64,000 nt of DNA from Prolixibacteraceae bacterium. Its GTDB lineage: Bacteria > Bacteroidota > Bacteroidia > Bacteroidales > Prolixibacteraceae. Location: the NCBI GenBank assembly GCA_003506435.1, contig DOAQ01000010.1:62001-126000 (forward strand). Direction: 5' to 3'. Of the stretch, positions 33,649 to 41,921 are shown piece by piece; the first letter of the stretch is position 1, and each line of letters begins with the position of its first letter. Position numbers and translations under genes: made by a program. Below the pieces are notes generated by a model that had not been told where the DNA came from, made no database searches, and saw only the letters and a program-made list of their open reading frames with translations.

Positions 33649-35289
33649 ATGGATAATCAAAAATTAATTGCCCTCTTTGCCGGATCGTTCAGGCAAAACT
33701 GGGAACTGCCTCTATTTTCGGACTTTCGGGGAGGAACTTATACCTATGGAGAAGCGGCTCAAATCATACGAAATATCCATTGCTTTTTCAGGGAAAGCGG
33801 CATCGGCAAAGGCGACAAAGTTGCTCTGTTTGGCCGTAATGCTTCTAACTGGGGAATTTCGTTTATTGCCGTCGTAAGTTATGGGGCTGTTGCAGTTCCG
33901 GTACTTCCCGATTTTAACCCCGACGATGTTCATCATATTATTAATCATTCCGAAGCCAAAATACTTTTCGGTAACGACCTTCTTCTTGAAAAAATTGAAA
34001 GTGGCAAAATTCCCGAGATTCAGGCAATTGTTAGTTTGGTTGATTTCCGTTTGCTGTTTGCCCGCAGCGAAAACCTGAAAGAAAATGCAGAGAAATGTTT
34101 TAAAACCGATTTTGCCGGAAAAGTGAACCCGCAAAATTTCGAACTTGAGGAACAGGAAAACGAGAAACTTTGCATTATTTCTTACACATCTGGCACTTCG
34201 GGCTTTACAAAAGGGGTGATGTTGCCGGTTCGAAGTATTTTGTCGAACCTTGTTTATGCCCGCGAACACATGCCGTTAAAAGCAGGCGATAAGATTGTTT
34301 CATTCCTGCCGATGGCACATGTTTTTGGACTGCTTTTCGAATTCCTATTTCCGGTAACAACGGGTTGCCACATCACTTTTTTAACCAAGGCGCCTACACC
34401 GCAGGTAATTACACAGGCATTTGCCGAGGTGCGCCCGCGCCTGATCCTGTCGGTCCCGTTGGTGATCGAAAAAATATACCGAAAACGTGTTCAACCGACT
34501 CTCGACAAACCGGTGATGAAGATTTTGATGGCTATTCCGGGTATTTCTTCGGTATTGAGAAAAAAAGTAAAAGCAAAACTTACCGAAACGTTTGGTGGCA
34601 CGTTCTTCGAAATTGTGATTGGCGGTGCGCCGTTAAGCCGCGATGTGGAAGTATTCTTCCGGAAAATAAAATTCCCGTTCACCATCGGCTACGGCATGAC
34701 TGAATGCGGGCCGCTAATTTCGTACGATGCCTGGAAGACCACGCAGCCTTCATCGGCTGGCAAGCTGGTTGACCGTATGGAAGTGAAAATCGATTCGGAA
34801 GACCCGTATAATGTTGTTGGCGAAATTATGGTGAAAGGCGAAAACGTGATGATGGGCTACTATAAAAACGAGGAAGCCACCCGCGCAGCTATTGATGCCG
34901 ATGGCTGGCTACATACCGGCGACCTTGGAGTAATCGACGAAAGCAACTATATTTTCATTCGCGGACGAAGCAAGAACATGTTGCTCGGCCCGTCGGGACA
35001 AAATATTTATCCTGAAGAACTGGAAGATAAACTCACAACCCAACCATATGTTGCAGAATGCGTGGTTATCGAGCGCGAAAGGAAACTGGTCGCTTTGGTT
35101 TATCCTGATAAGGAAAGCGTACAATCAGCTTCGCTTACCGAAGAACAACTGATGACAATAATGAACGAAAACCGTCATCGGGTGAACAAGGAACTTCCAC
35201 GATACGAGCATATTTCGCGCATTGAATTGGTAGACCAGGAATTTGAAAAAACTCCGAAAAAGAATATTAAACGATTTTTGTATACCTGA
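33649..35289 (+). CDS. AMP-binding long-chain acyl-CoA ligase
   Basis: Activates a fatty acid to acyl-CoA via an acyl-adenylate. 546 residues. ATP-binding loop ISYTSGTSGFTKGVMLP near 175-191, A5 motif FTIGYGMTECGPLIS near 343, A7 GWLHTGDLGVIDESNYIFIRGRSKNMLLGPSGQNIYPEELE near 415-455 and C-terminal lysine region EKTPKKNIKRFLY where a catalytic Lys is expected. The motif spacing is that of FadD-type or long-chain ligases rather than acetyl-CoA synthetase. Cytoplasmic or membrane-associated; no neighbour suggests beta-oxidation. A bidirectional terminator follows. Confidence 0.9.
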   Translation: MDNQKLIALFAGSFRQNWELPLFSDFRGGTYTYGEAAQIIRNIHCFFRESGIGKGDKVALFGRNASNWGISFIAVVSYGAVAVPVLPDFNPDDVHHIINHSEAKILFGNDLLLEKIESGKIPEIQAIVSLVDFRLLFARSENLKENAEKCFKTDFAGKVNPQNFELEEQENEKLCIISYTSGTSGFTKGVMLPVRSILSNLVYAREHMPLKAGDKIVSFLPMAHVFGLLFEFLFPVTTGCHITFLTKAPTPQVITQAFAEVRPRLILSVPLVIEKIYRKRVQPTLDKPVMKILMAIPGISSVLRKKVKAKLTETFGGTFFEIVIGGAPLSRDVEVFFRKIKFPFTIGYGMTECGPLISYDAWKTTQPSSAGKLVDRMEVKIDSEDPYNVVGEIMVKGENVMMGYYKNEEATRAAIDADGWLHTGDLGVIDESNYIFIRGRSKNMLLGPSGQNIYPEELEDKLTTQPYVAECVVIERERKLVALVYPDKESVQSASLTEEQLMTIMNENRHRVNKELPRYEHISRIELVDQEFEKTPKKNIKRFLYT

Positions 35290-35299
35290 TAAAAGCAAA

Positions 35300-35332
35300 A
35301 ATCCTGACAGGTTTCGAAAACCTGTCAGGATT
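35300..35332. terminator. bidirectional terminator between the acyl-CoA ligase and trpB2
   Basis: 15-bp perfect inverted repeat AATCCTGACAGGTTT/AAACCTGTCAGGATT with a 3-nt loop. The minus direction has TTTTTGCTTTT after the stem; the plus direction has only TTAATTATT. Confidence 0.9.
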
Positions 35333-35359
35333 AATTATTCTATAATAAAAAGCTCTCTC

Positions 35360-36736
35360 TTATTTTGGCATTGGGTAACCTTTCAGTTTAGCAAGGTTGG
35401 CTTCAATTTCGTGTTCCGGATACTCGTAATCAGATAATTGTCCGGTCATGTATTTTTCATAGCCCACCAAATCCATCAAACCATGACCGCTAAAGTTGAA
35501 AAGAATCACCTTTTCTTTTCCTTCTTCTTTGGCTTTCTTCGCTTCACGAATAGTTGCTGCAATGGCATGAGTTGTTTCCGGAGCCGGAATAATACCTTCG
35601 GTTTTCGAGAATAGCAACCCGGCTTCGAAACATTCGCTTTGGTGAATGGCCTGAGCTTCCATTAAACCATCGTGCAACGAAGCGCTCACCAGCGGCGACA
35701 TTCCGTGATAACGCAATCCTCCGGCGTGAATAGGCGCAGGAACAAAATTGTGTCCAAGGCTGTACATGGCCATCATCGGGGTCATTCGGGCTACGTCTCC
35801 ATTGTCGTAAACAAACGAACCTTTTGTTAGGGTTGGGCAGGAAAATGGTTCTGCACCAATGATTTGAATATTGGCTCCATGAAGTTTTTCGTACATAAAC
35901 GGGAAAGCAATACCGGCAAAGTTACTACCTCCACCACAGCAACCAATTACAATATCGGGGTTTTTAACGCCCACCTTGGCCAACTGTTTCTTGGCTTCCA
36001 GGCCGATAATGGTCTGGTGCAACATCACATGGTTCAATACTGAACCCAGTGAATAGCGGGTTTTTCCAGTTGTATCGCTCACCGCTTCTTCAATCGCTTC
36101 AGAAATAGCAATTGCCAAACTTCCTGATGTATCCGGATATTGAGCTAAAATATCACGTCCTGACTGTGTGTCCATGCTTGGGCTGGACACGCATTTGGCA
36201 CCATAGGTATTCATCAACATCTTGCGGAATGGTTTCTGGTCGAAACTGCAACGAACCATGTAAACTTTACATTCGATCCCACCGATTTGAGCACAGGCAA
36301 ATGCAAGAGCTGAACCCCATTGGCCAGCTCCGGTTTCGGTAGTTAGTTTTTTGATGCCGAACTGTTTGTTGTACCATGCCTGGGGAACGGCTGTATTGGG
36401 TTTGTGGCTTCCGGCTGGCGAAACACTTTCGTTTTTGTAATAAATTTTGGCCGGTGTTCCCAATGCTTCTTCCAGTTCATACGCACGAATCAGTGGACTT
36501 GGCCTCCATTGAAACAAAATCTGACGTATTTCTTCCGGAATGTCGATCCAGCGTTCTTGCGATACTTCCTGTTCGATAAGGTTCATCGGAAAAACAGGAG
36601 CGAGCATTTCTGGACTTATCGGTTTCCCGTCAAGGCCCAGTGGCGGGTTCAACGGAGATGGTAGATCGGGAGCAATGTTGTACCATTGTTTTGGCATTTC
36701 CGATTCTTCAAGAAAAATCTTTTTTTGTCTAGCCAT
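35360..36736 (-). CDS. trpB2: tryptophan synthase beta chain, TrpB2 type
   Basis: PLP enzyme joining indole and serine to tryptophan. 458 residues, longer than TrpB1 (about 400), with the N-terminal extension and RPSPLIRAYELEEALGTPAKIYYKNE of the TrpB2 group. The PLP lysine is K112 in SPAGSHKPNTA; the phosphate loop is GCCGGGSNFAG near 262, and TETGAGQWGSALAFA near 133 holds the catalytic-type glutamate. TrpB2 enzymes usually lack a partnering TrpA and can rescue free indole, which fits the presence of tryptophanase in the same window. It stands alone, and its 170-nt leader carries a Trp-codon leader peptide and attenuator, so it should be induced by tryptophan shortage. Confidence 0.95.
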   Translation of the reverse strand: MARQKKIFLEESEMPKQWYNIAPDLPSPLNPPLGLDGKPISPEMLAPVFPMNLIEQEVSQERWIDIPEEIRQILFQWRPSPLIRAYELEEALGTPAKIYYKNESVSPAGSHKPNTAVPQAWYNKQFGIKKLTTETGAGQWGSALAFACAQIGGIECKVYMVRCSFDQKPFRKMLMNTYGAKCVSSPSMDTQSGRDILAQYPDTSGSLAIAISEAIEEAVSDTTGKTRYSLGSVLNHVMLHQTIIGLEAKKQLAKVGVKNPDIVIGCCGGGSNFAGIAFPFMYEKLHGANIQIIGAEPFSCPTLTKGSFVYDNGDVARMTPMMAMYSLGHNFVPAPIHAGGLRYHGMSPLVSASLHDGLMEAQAIHQSECFEAGLLFSKTEGIIPAPETTHAIAATIREAKKAKEEGKEKVILFNFSGHGLMDLVGYEKYMTGQLSDYEYPEHEIEANLAKLKGYPMPK

Positions 36737-36770
36737 TTTGTTTTTTTATTAGTTGATAAATATTGTTTTT

Positions 36771-36809
36771 AAAATAAAAGGGACATGCTGTATAAACAAC
36801 ATGTCCCTT
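36771..36809 (-). terminator. attenuator terminator in the trpB2 leader (segments 3:4)
   Basis: Minus-strand hairpin AAGGGACATG/CATGTCCCTT (36778-36809) with a 12-nt loop, then UUUAUUUU. It lies between the leader peptide and trpB2, 42 bp before the trpB2 start. Its 5' arm and loop (36792-36807) can instead pair with GUGAACAAUAUGCC at 36839-36852, giving a 12-bp antiterminator with three G-U pairs plus two more pairs after one bulged A. Confidence 0.85.
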
Positions 36810-36838
36810 AAAAGGTAAAATATCTTTTTCATGCATCA

Positions 36839-36881
36839 GGCATATTGTTCACGTCGGGCAGTTAAAACTGCCAACGCCAAC
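36839..36881 (-). promoter_or_regulatory. antiterminator segment and 1:2 hairpin of the trp attenuator
   Basis: Segment 1 (GUUGGCGUUGGCAGUU, over the last two Trp codons) pairs with segment 2 (AACUGCCCGACGUGAAC) through an 11-bp stem with one bulged C, extended past a G-G mismatch. The end of segment 2 (GUGAACAAUAUGCC, 36839-36852) is also the partner of the terminator 5' arm, so 1:2 and 2:3 exclude each other. Folded by eye. Confidence 0.75.
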
Positions 36882-36906
36882 ACCAATTCCCTGTATACAT
36901 GTTCAT
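36862..36906 (-). CDS. trp leader peptide (14 residues, WCWRW)
   Basis: ATG at 36906 and TAA at 36862 encode MNMYTGNWCWRWQF. Three of five consecutive codons (8, 10, 12) are Trp, the rarest amino acid, immediately 5' of an antiterminator/terminator pair in front of a tryptophan synthase gene. This is the design of classical ribosome-mediated attenuation: stalling at UGG codons when charged tRNA-Trp is scarce covers segment 1 and frees segment 2 to pair with segment 3, preventing termination. A canonical promoter ends 27 bp upstream of the ATG, putting the transcription start about 20 nt before the leader. No Shine-Dalgarno sequence is obvious, as usual in this phylum. Function is inferred from the arrangement. 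Confidence 0.85.
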   Translation of the reverse strand: MNMYTGNWCWRWQF

Positions 36907-36932
36907 TAAATACATACGTCAATTTTACGGAG

Positions 36933-36963
36933 CAAAACTAATTATTATTTCGAAGTATACAAA
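36933..36963 (-). promoter_or_regulatory. trpB2 promoter
   Basis: Minus strand TTTG (36960-36963), 19-bp spacer, TAGTTTTG (36933-36940): a perfect match to the Bacteroidota TTTG-N19-TAnnTTTG promoter. Transcription would begin near 36926, just before the leader peptide. Confidence 0.8.
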
Positions 36964-37062
36964 GTGTCCTGCTAATGATTTGTAATTTTTTTGACCTGTT
37001 TATTTCTAAATCATTTTAATTCCCACCACAATTGCTAAAATGCCATTTTTTCTTTCTACATT

Positions 37063-38451
37063 TTAGTATTGTCCGGCGACAGCTTTTTTAATAAGCCTTC
37101 GGTATATATCAATTCCCTGGTACAAACAGTCAATTGGAATACGTTCGTCAATGTTGTGAATCCACTTCGCCGATTCGGCACTTATATAACAAGGTAAAAA
37201 ACCATACGTGGGGATTTCCTTGTTTCGAAAGTAATTGTTGTCGCAAATGGCCGGAAACAATATAGGTACCACCGCAGCATCCGGATCATTTTGAAGAACT
37301 GCTTCGCGCAGCCAGCGATAATAACGGTCGGGTTGGGTAAAAACTGCAGCAGCAGATTCTTTCAACACCTGAATATTCATCCCGGGGCATCTGGTTTTAC
37401 GGTTGATGTAATGAATCAGATCTTCGTTGCGGGTTGGTTCCAGAAACCGGCAATCGAGGATAGCATGAACCTCATTGGCCACACTATTCATCGGCGAATA
37501 GGGCGAATCAATATTCGTGATATTGTAAGTATCCGTGAAAATCAGCGAAAGAAGAGGATCGTTCAGAATTCGTTTTTTAACCAGTGGAAAGAATAACTTC
37601 GGATGACGGTACACACATTTGATAAATCCTTTTTCGTAGGCCGACAATTCTTTCGACATTAAACAGGAGGCGTCGGTTATTTTAATTTTCTGCTTTTGCC
37701 TTTGCAGCCGGTAAAGTCCGGCCACCAGCCGGTTATAAATGTTGTCGCCGGAAGCAATTGCACCGTGTGCGCTCCCATTGTTTTTCAGACTCAAATCGAG
37801 CCAGATTCCTTGTTTATGAATAATGGAAATTCCATATACCGTTCGTTCCGGATCAGCCATCAAAACATTTTTCGTTCCGGTACCACCTTCACCAAAAACA
37901 ACCACCGGATTAAGCAGGTCCAGATATTCATTGATGACCCGTCCGGCACCGAGCTGTCCTCCGTTTTCCTCGTTGGACACCACCAGCATCGTGAAATTAT
38001 ACGGTAGTTCTGCCTGTCTGGCTGTATCAACAAACCCGGAAATAGCCATCAGTTGCATTACTGCAAGCGCCTTGTTGTCGATTGCCCCGCGCCCCCAGAC
38101 TGCACTGTCGGCAATGGTCCCCGAAAAAGGAGGATAAGTCCATTTGCTGCTGTCGCCTTCGTGCACCACATCGCAGTGCGAATGAAAAACCACATTGGGT
38201 TTGCCGCTTTCAAGCGGATACAGGGAGGCAGCAAAGTTGAATGAGTTTTGTTCGTCGTTGAAAATAAAAGTTTTCAACCCGGCTTCGCGGCATTTTTCAA
38301 GAAGGAAAAGAGCCGCCGGCGCTTCGTTTCCGGTAACCGATTTCACTTGCACATATTCACTCAGCAATTGCTCCGGCGAGACGGGTAATTGACCAAACAC
38401 CTGCAATTTCAGGAATAGTATTAAAAAGAAAAAATGTTGCTTAAAACCCAT
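37063..38451 (-). CDS. secreted M20 family metallopeptidase/carboxypeptidase
   Basis: The 462-residue protein has a signal peptide (MGFKQHFFFLILFLKLQVFGQ) and the M20/M25/M40 fold. Metal-binding histidine in VVFHSHCDVVHEG near 89 (HxD), the bridging aspartate in WGRGAIDNKALAVMQL near 120, glutamates in SNEENGGQLGAGRVI near 160 and FGEGGTG near 188. The lid domain contains KNNGSAHGAIASGDNIYNRLV. The late histidine expected in the family is probably in SAKWIHNIDERIPID near 430. Likely a periplasmic dipeptidase or carboxypeptidase; the specificity is not readable. It is upstream of trpB2 on the same strand, but the trpB2 promoter lies between them. Confidence 0.88.
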   Translation of the reverse strand: MGFKQHFFFLILFLKLQVFGQLPVSPEQLLSEYVQVKSVTGNEAPAALFLLEKCREAGLKTFIFNDEQNSFNFAASLYPLESGKPNVVFHSHCDVVHEGDSSKWTYPPFSGTIADSAVWGRGAIDNKALAVMQLMAISGFVDTARQAELPYNFTMLVVSNEENGGQLGAGRVINEYLDLLNPVVVFGEGGTGTKNVLMADPERTVYGISIIHKQGIWLDLSLKNNGSAHGAIASGDNIYNRLVAGLYRLQRQKQKIKITDASCLMSKELSAYEKGFIKCVYRHPKLFFPLVKKRILNDPLLSLIFTDTYNITNIDSPYSPMNSVANEVHAILDCRFLEPTRNEDLIHYINRKTRCPGMNIQVLKESAAAVFTQPDRYYRWLREAVLQNDPDAAVVPILFPAICDNNYFRNKEIPTYGFLPCYISAESAKWIHNIDERIPIDCLYQGIDIYRRLIKKAVAGQY

Positions 38452-38490
38452 ATCACAAATCTATGCTCCTGCTTCTTAAATATAGATATC

Positions 38491-39585
38491 TTACTTTTTC
38501 CAAATATGGTTCAGCGTTAATTGCCGTTCAATACATTTATCATCAATATTGCCGAAATGAATTTCATTGTCAATGATTCGGAAAGGATATTTGCCCAGTA
38601 TTTTCTCACATCCATCTGAATTGTAGAGGCTTAAAATATTGCCTTCGACGATGTATTTCCCGGTGCGATCTTCGCTATCCTCGTTCATTTTATCACTAAA
38701 AACAAACGACCCGTCATTGTTGAAGGTCCAGTAGAAGTATCCGGAATCATTAAACCCGAATCTCCAGGTGCCAATCAGAACATTGATCGGTTGAACTTTT
38801 TTCGGGCTTGTCCCGAAATCTGTACTGCTACCCGAAGAAGCAGTGGTCGTCTGGGACCCGGATTCGGCAGTTTTTGACCCTGCGTACCCTTTCATGGTTT
38901 GCGTAGTCATTTCAGCCATTTTGTATTTTTGCCGGAGTTTGGCTTCCGTGATCTTAAATTTGGTACGGTCTTCGTTGACTTTTTTTAGCGATTCCTTCTC
39001 ATCATTAATTAACAGGCTGATTTTATCTGTCAATTCATTTCTTTCAACCAGTGTTTTAAACCATTCGGCCAGGCTGCGGGCGTCGTTTTCTTCTCCTTCG
39101 TTAAAGCCTTCCACGATGTTCCAGCCAAAAGCGTTTCCGATGGCTTCCTGCGAAAGCTGAATAGCGCCATTCCCCCCCGGGAGTATTAATTCGATCTGCT
39201 TTTCCACTACTTCAATTTGCATGGCATTAATCAGTTTGATTTTTTCATCCTTCGATATCTGCTTCAAATTCAGCCACCAGTCGTTTAATTCAGTAATATT
39301 TCTTTTGCACAATTCAAAGTTCATGTCCATCATTTCGGCCACTGGTATTTTATCGGTTGGATAGGCCGGGGGTTGTCCGTATTCCTTTAGGGTGCGGGCG
39401 CTTCTTTCAATAATACGGATTCGTTCTTCTTCGCTCATATTCATTTCGGTAAGCGCTCTTTGCAATTCCGTTTTGGCTTCGTTTACCCAATTGGTTTCAG
39501 TTGGGTTCAATACCTTTTGGGCATTTGCCGATTGGGTAAATAATACTACTGCCGTGAAGATTAATGATATTAAGTTTTTAATCAT
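38491..39585 (-). CDS. secreted coiled-coil protein with C-terminal lipocalin-like domain
   Basis: No family name recognised with certainty. 364 residues: signal peptide (1-22, LISLIFTAVVLFTQSANAQ), a long helical part (about 30-225, rich in Glu/Lys/Leu heptads such as ERNELTDKISLLINDEKESLKKVNEDRTKFKITEAKLRQKYK), a Ser/Thr/Gly linker (about 232-262) and a C-terminal beta domain (IGTWRFGFNDSGYFYWTFNNDGSFVFSDKM, TGKYIVEGNILSLYN) resembling small lipocalin-like domains that follow 'lxGtW'. It begins 1 bp downstream of the AIM24-family gene, so the two are one transcript and may work together at the envelope (inference). Confidence 0.7.
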   Translation of the reverse strand: MIKNLISLIFTAVVLFTQSANAQKVLNPTETNWVNEAKTELQRALTEMNMSEEERIRIIERSARTLKEYGQPPAYPTDKIPVAEMMDMNFELCKRNITELNDWWLNLKQISKDEKIKLINAMQIEVVEKQIELILPGGNGAIQLSQEAIGNAFGWNIVEGFNEGEENDARSLAEWFKTLVERNELTDKISLLINDEKESLKKVNEDRTKFKITEAKLRQKYKMAEMTTQTMKGYAGSKTAESGSQTTTASSGSSTDFGTSPKKVQPINVLIGTWRFGFNDSGYFYWTFNNDGSFVFSDKMNEDSEDRTGKYIVEGNILSLYNSDGCEKILGKYPFRIIDNEIHFGNIDDKCIERQLTLNHIWKK

Positions 39586-39586
39586 G

Positions 39587-40435
39587 TTATGACTTATTTC
39601 CCAACCGTTGAACTTTGTAATCGATGCCTCTCACGATATGAATTAGTGTGTTGAAATAATTCTCAACCGGGGCGATCAGCACTTTCCCTGTTCCGGTAAA
39701 GGTGTTTACAATCCCTTCTCCTGAAACCAATGTCGAGAAGATACCTTTGGTTGCTTTTTTTACCTGAAGATCAATTCCCGGAGTTCGTGCCACGGCAAAG
39801 GGACCGTCAACCACCAGTTTGTCGTTCACCAAGTTAATTTCCTGCAACGGACCAGCCGACCGGATGATCACTTTTCCGGTTCCTGCCACAGCCGTCTGGA
39901 ACCATTTCTCACCTGAAAACAATGCACTCACCGCTTTGTTGCTGTAAGCGCCGATTTCAATGCCGATTTCCGAAGCGACATAAGCGCCCTGATCGAGTAT
40001 CCATTCTTCATTTTTCAGATCGAGAATAGTGAAATTGCCAAACGATGGCTCCAGAAAAACTTCGCCGGTACCGCTGATAACGGGCTTCACAATTTTTTCG
40101 CGGGTAACCATCGACTTCAGAATTGACCCGGCACCCGGCACATTCGATTCGAGTTCGAGAGCGCCCTGCATGTAATGCAAACCTCCCGATTCATAACGGA
40201 ATGCGCTGTTTTTAAGTTCAACCCGCACCATATTGAGCCGTTCCTTCTCAATAATTTCAAACTTTACACTACCGGTCTGGTGTGCGGTTACAGGAACAGA
40301 TGGAGGGATGGGAGGAGGAGTCACCGGGGGAACCGGCGGTGGTACTGATTGACTCTGGGCTACCGGCTTTCCGCAATTTCCGCAAAATGCCGCACCTGCA
40401 ATAATCTGGTTTCCACAAAATGAACAAAATGACAT
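39587..40435 (-). CDS. AIM24 family protein with N-terminal zinc ribbon
   Basis: 282 residues. Residues 1-25 (CSFCGNQIIAGAAFCGNCGKP) form a zinc ribbon with two CxxC pairs, followed by a proline-rich linker (PPPVPPVTPPPIPPSVP, about 32-48). The rest matches the AIM24/TIGR00266 double beta-helix family: FRYESGGLHYMQGALELESNVPGAGSILKSMVTREKIVKPVISGTGEVFLEP and AVAGTGKVIIRSAGPLQEINLVNDKLVVDGPFAVARTPG. AIM24 proteins are widespread and poorly understood; some bacterial members are linked to envelope or stress functions. It is divergent from an AraC-type membrane regulator, which may control it through the direct repeats in the 290-bp intergenic region. Confidence 0.88.
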   Translation of the reverse strand: MSFCSFCGNQIIAGAAFCGNCGKPVAQSQSVPPPVPPVTPPPIPPSVPVTAHQTGSVKFEIIEKERLNMVRVELKNSAFRYESGGLHYMQGALELESNVPGAGSILKSMVTREKIVKPVISGTGEVFLEPSFGNFTILDLKNEEWILDQGAYVASEIGIEIGAYSNKAVSALFSGEKWFQTAVAGTGKVIIRSAGPLQEINLVNDKLVVDGPFAVARTPGIDLQVKKATKGIFSTLVSGEGIVNTFTGTGKVLIAPVENYFNTLIHIVRGIDYKVQRLGNKS

Positions 40436-40631
40436 AGCTTTGGTTTTTTAGATTTCGGATGTCTAAGATACTCTTTTTCTGCCATTCCACCCGGTTTTGA
40501 GTCCTCCTCTTTTATATTTTTTCAGCTTTAAAACATTATTTTCCGGCAACCAAATAAAGAACTTACCGGATATATTTGTTTTAATTATTTTTGAATCGCA
40601 GTCCGAAGCTAACCAAAGTACAAAACAGGCA

Positions 40632-40678
40632 GGGTTCAAATCGTAAAAAGAGGGGTTCAAATCGTAAAATATTTTACG
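40632..40678. promoter_or_regulatory. direct repeats plus palindrome between the AIM24 unit and the AraC regulator
   Basis: GGGTTCAAATCGTAAAA occurs twice (40632-40648 and 40653-40669), spaced 21 bp or two helical turns, and the second runs into a perfect 16-bp palindrome CGTAAAATATTTTACG (40663-40678). AraC-family regulators bind direct repeats at this spacing. It lies about 50 bp upstream of the regulator start and about 200 bp from the AIM24 start. Confidence 0.6.
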
Positions 40679-40725
40679 CGAAAAAAAATAATCGTTTGGC
40701 AAACAGCAAAATATAAAATAATCGC

Positions 40726-41835
40726 ATGGATCATTTTAAACTCACGTTATTGATCTCATCCTTTGTAATTCCTTTTATTCTGGCAATTACCTTGTTTATC
40801 GGGTCCAAAAAGAACCTTCCAAAACAGGTAATGGCATTTGCCCTGCTGAATGCCTTTTTCGTGTTTTTGGGCAATTATTTTTATTTCCAAAAATTATATG
40901 CCGCTTACATCTGCGGACATAGTTTTCATATTGCCACGGTACTTTGGATTTTTCCATCTGTCTATCTTTATGTCAAAGCCATTATCTCTGCCGAGAACCA
41001 CTTTAAAAGAGAGCTTTTCCATCTCTTGCCCGGGCTTTTGTTCGGATTGACGTCAGCAGTTCTTTTCTATGGATTTCTAAACCAGGAAGAACGGATTTTT
41101 TACCTTACCAACTACAGGACAGGCATCGAATTTACAAGCCTAAACCTGAAAATAGTTTCCCTTTTCCGTGTGGCTGACGTATTTTTTATTGTCATTCAGG
41201 TTGTTTATTATTCCGCCCAATTGATCCGGATTCCCGGAAATTATGAGAAGAAATTAAAAGAGGAATTCTCGAATACTGAAAATTTCTCAATCAACTGGGT
41301 CCGTTGGTTCAACGTCTCGTTTGTTCTGGTTGGCCTGCTTTGCATTGCTTTCTACATGTTTAACCCGTTTCAGGAACCCAACGAATTGTTTTTGGTTTTC
41401 TTCCTTTTTACCATTTCAGCGTTTATCTGGGTTATCGGCATTTGGTCGTTTAAACAGGAAAAACCTGAATTTGAATGGCAGGCCATCTCCGAAACGCTGG
41501 TCGCTAACCCCAAAAATCCAAAATTGCGGGAGGAGGATCTTGTAAAAAAACTGGTCGATTACTTTGAAAAAGAAAAACCATTTCTTCAGCCCGACTTAAA
41601 CCTGACAGGGGTCTGTAAAAAAATCGGCACCAACCGAAGCTACCTTTCGTCGGTTATCAATATCAACTTCGGAATGAACTTCAATTCATTTGTAAACCGG
41701 TACCGCACCAAATACATCGAAGATTATTTAAAGGAACATCCCGGCACTACGAAAGAAGAACTGGTTCAGATCGGAGGTTTTGGCTCCATAAGTTCGCTGA
41801 AAAGAACGTTAGGAAGAAAAGCAAATCAGCAATAA
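40726..41835 (+). CDS. membrane-anchored AraC-family transcriptional regulator
   Basis: 369 residues. The N-terminal half has about seven hydrophobic segments (LISSFVIPFILAITLFIG, VMAFALLNAFFVFLGNYFYF, TVLWIFPSVYLYVKAII, LLPGLLFGLTSAVLFYGFL, VFFIVIQVVYYSA, VSFVLVGLLCIAFYMF, LFLVFFLFTISAFIWVIGIW), a seven-helix sensor-like region. The C-terminal part (about 255-369) is an AraC helix-turn-helix: LTGVCKKIGTNRSYLSSVININFGMNFNSFVNRYRTKYIEDYLKE and a second helix pair VQIGGFGSISSLKRTLGRKA. Such membrane AraC regulators are common in the phylum; the signal is unknown. Divergent from the AIM24 unit, its probable target or neighbour, with direct repeats between. Confidence 0.88.
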   Translation: MDHFKLTLLISSFVIPFILAITLFIGSKKNLPKQVMAFALLNAFFVFLGNYFYFQKLYAAYICGHSFHIATVLWIFPSVYLYVKAIISAENHFKRELFHLLPGLLFGLTSAVLFYGFLNQEERIFYLTNYRTGIEFTSLNLKIVSLFRVADVFFIVIQVVYYSAQLIRIPGNYEKKLKEEFSNTENFSINWVRWFNVSFVLVGLLCIAFYMFNPFQEPNELFLVFFLFTISAFIWVIGIWSFKQEKPEFEWQAISETLVANPKNPKLREEDLVKKLVDYFEKEKPFLQPDLNLTGVCKKIGTNRSYLSSVININFGMNFNSFVNRYRTKYIEDYLKEHPGTTKEELVQIGGFGSISSLKRTLGRKANQQ

Positions 41836-41864
41836 ATCCATTCCGTCTGCATGCAAAATAAAAT

Positions 41865-41894
41865 TTTGTGATTCAAGGAATCAGGTTAATTTTG
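41865..41894 (+). promoter_or_regulatory. trpS promoter
   Basis: TTTG at 41865-41868, 18-bp spacer, TAATTTTG at 41887-41894, 27 bp before the trpS ATG. Confidence 0.7.
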
Positions 41895-41921
41895 CAGCAG
41901 AATTGAATCAAGCATATCAGA

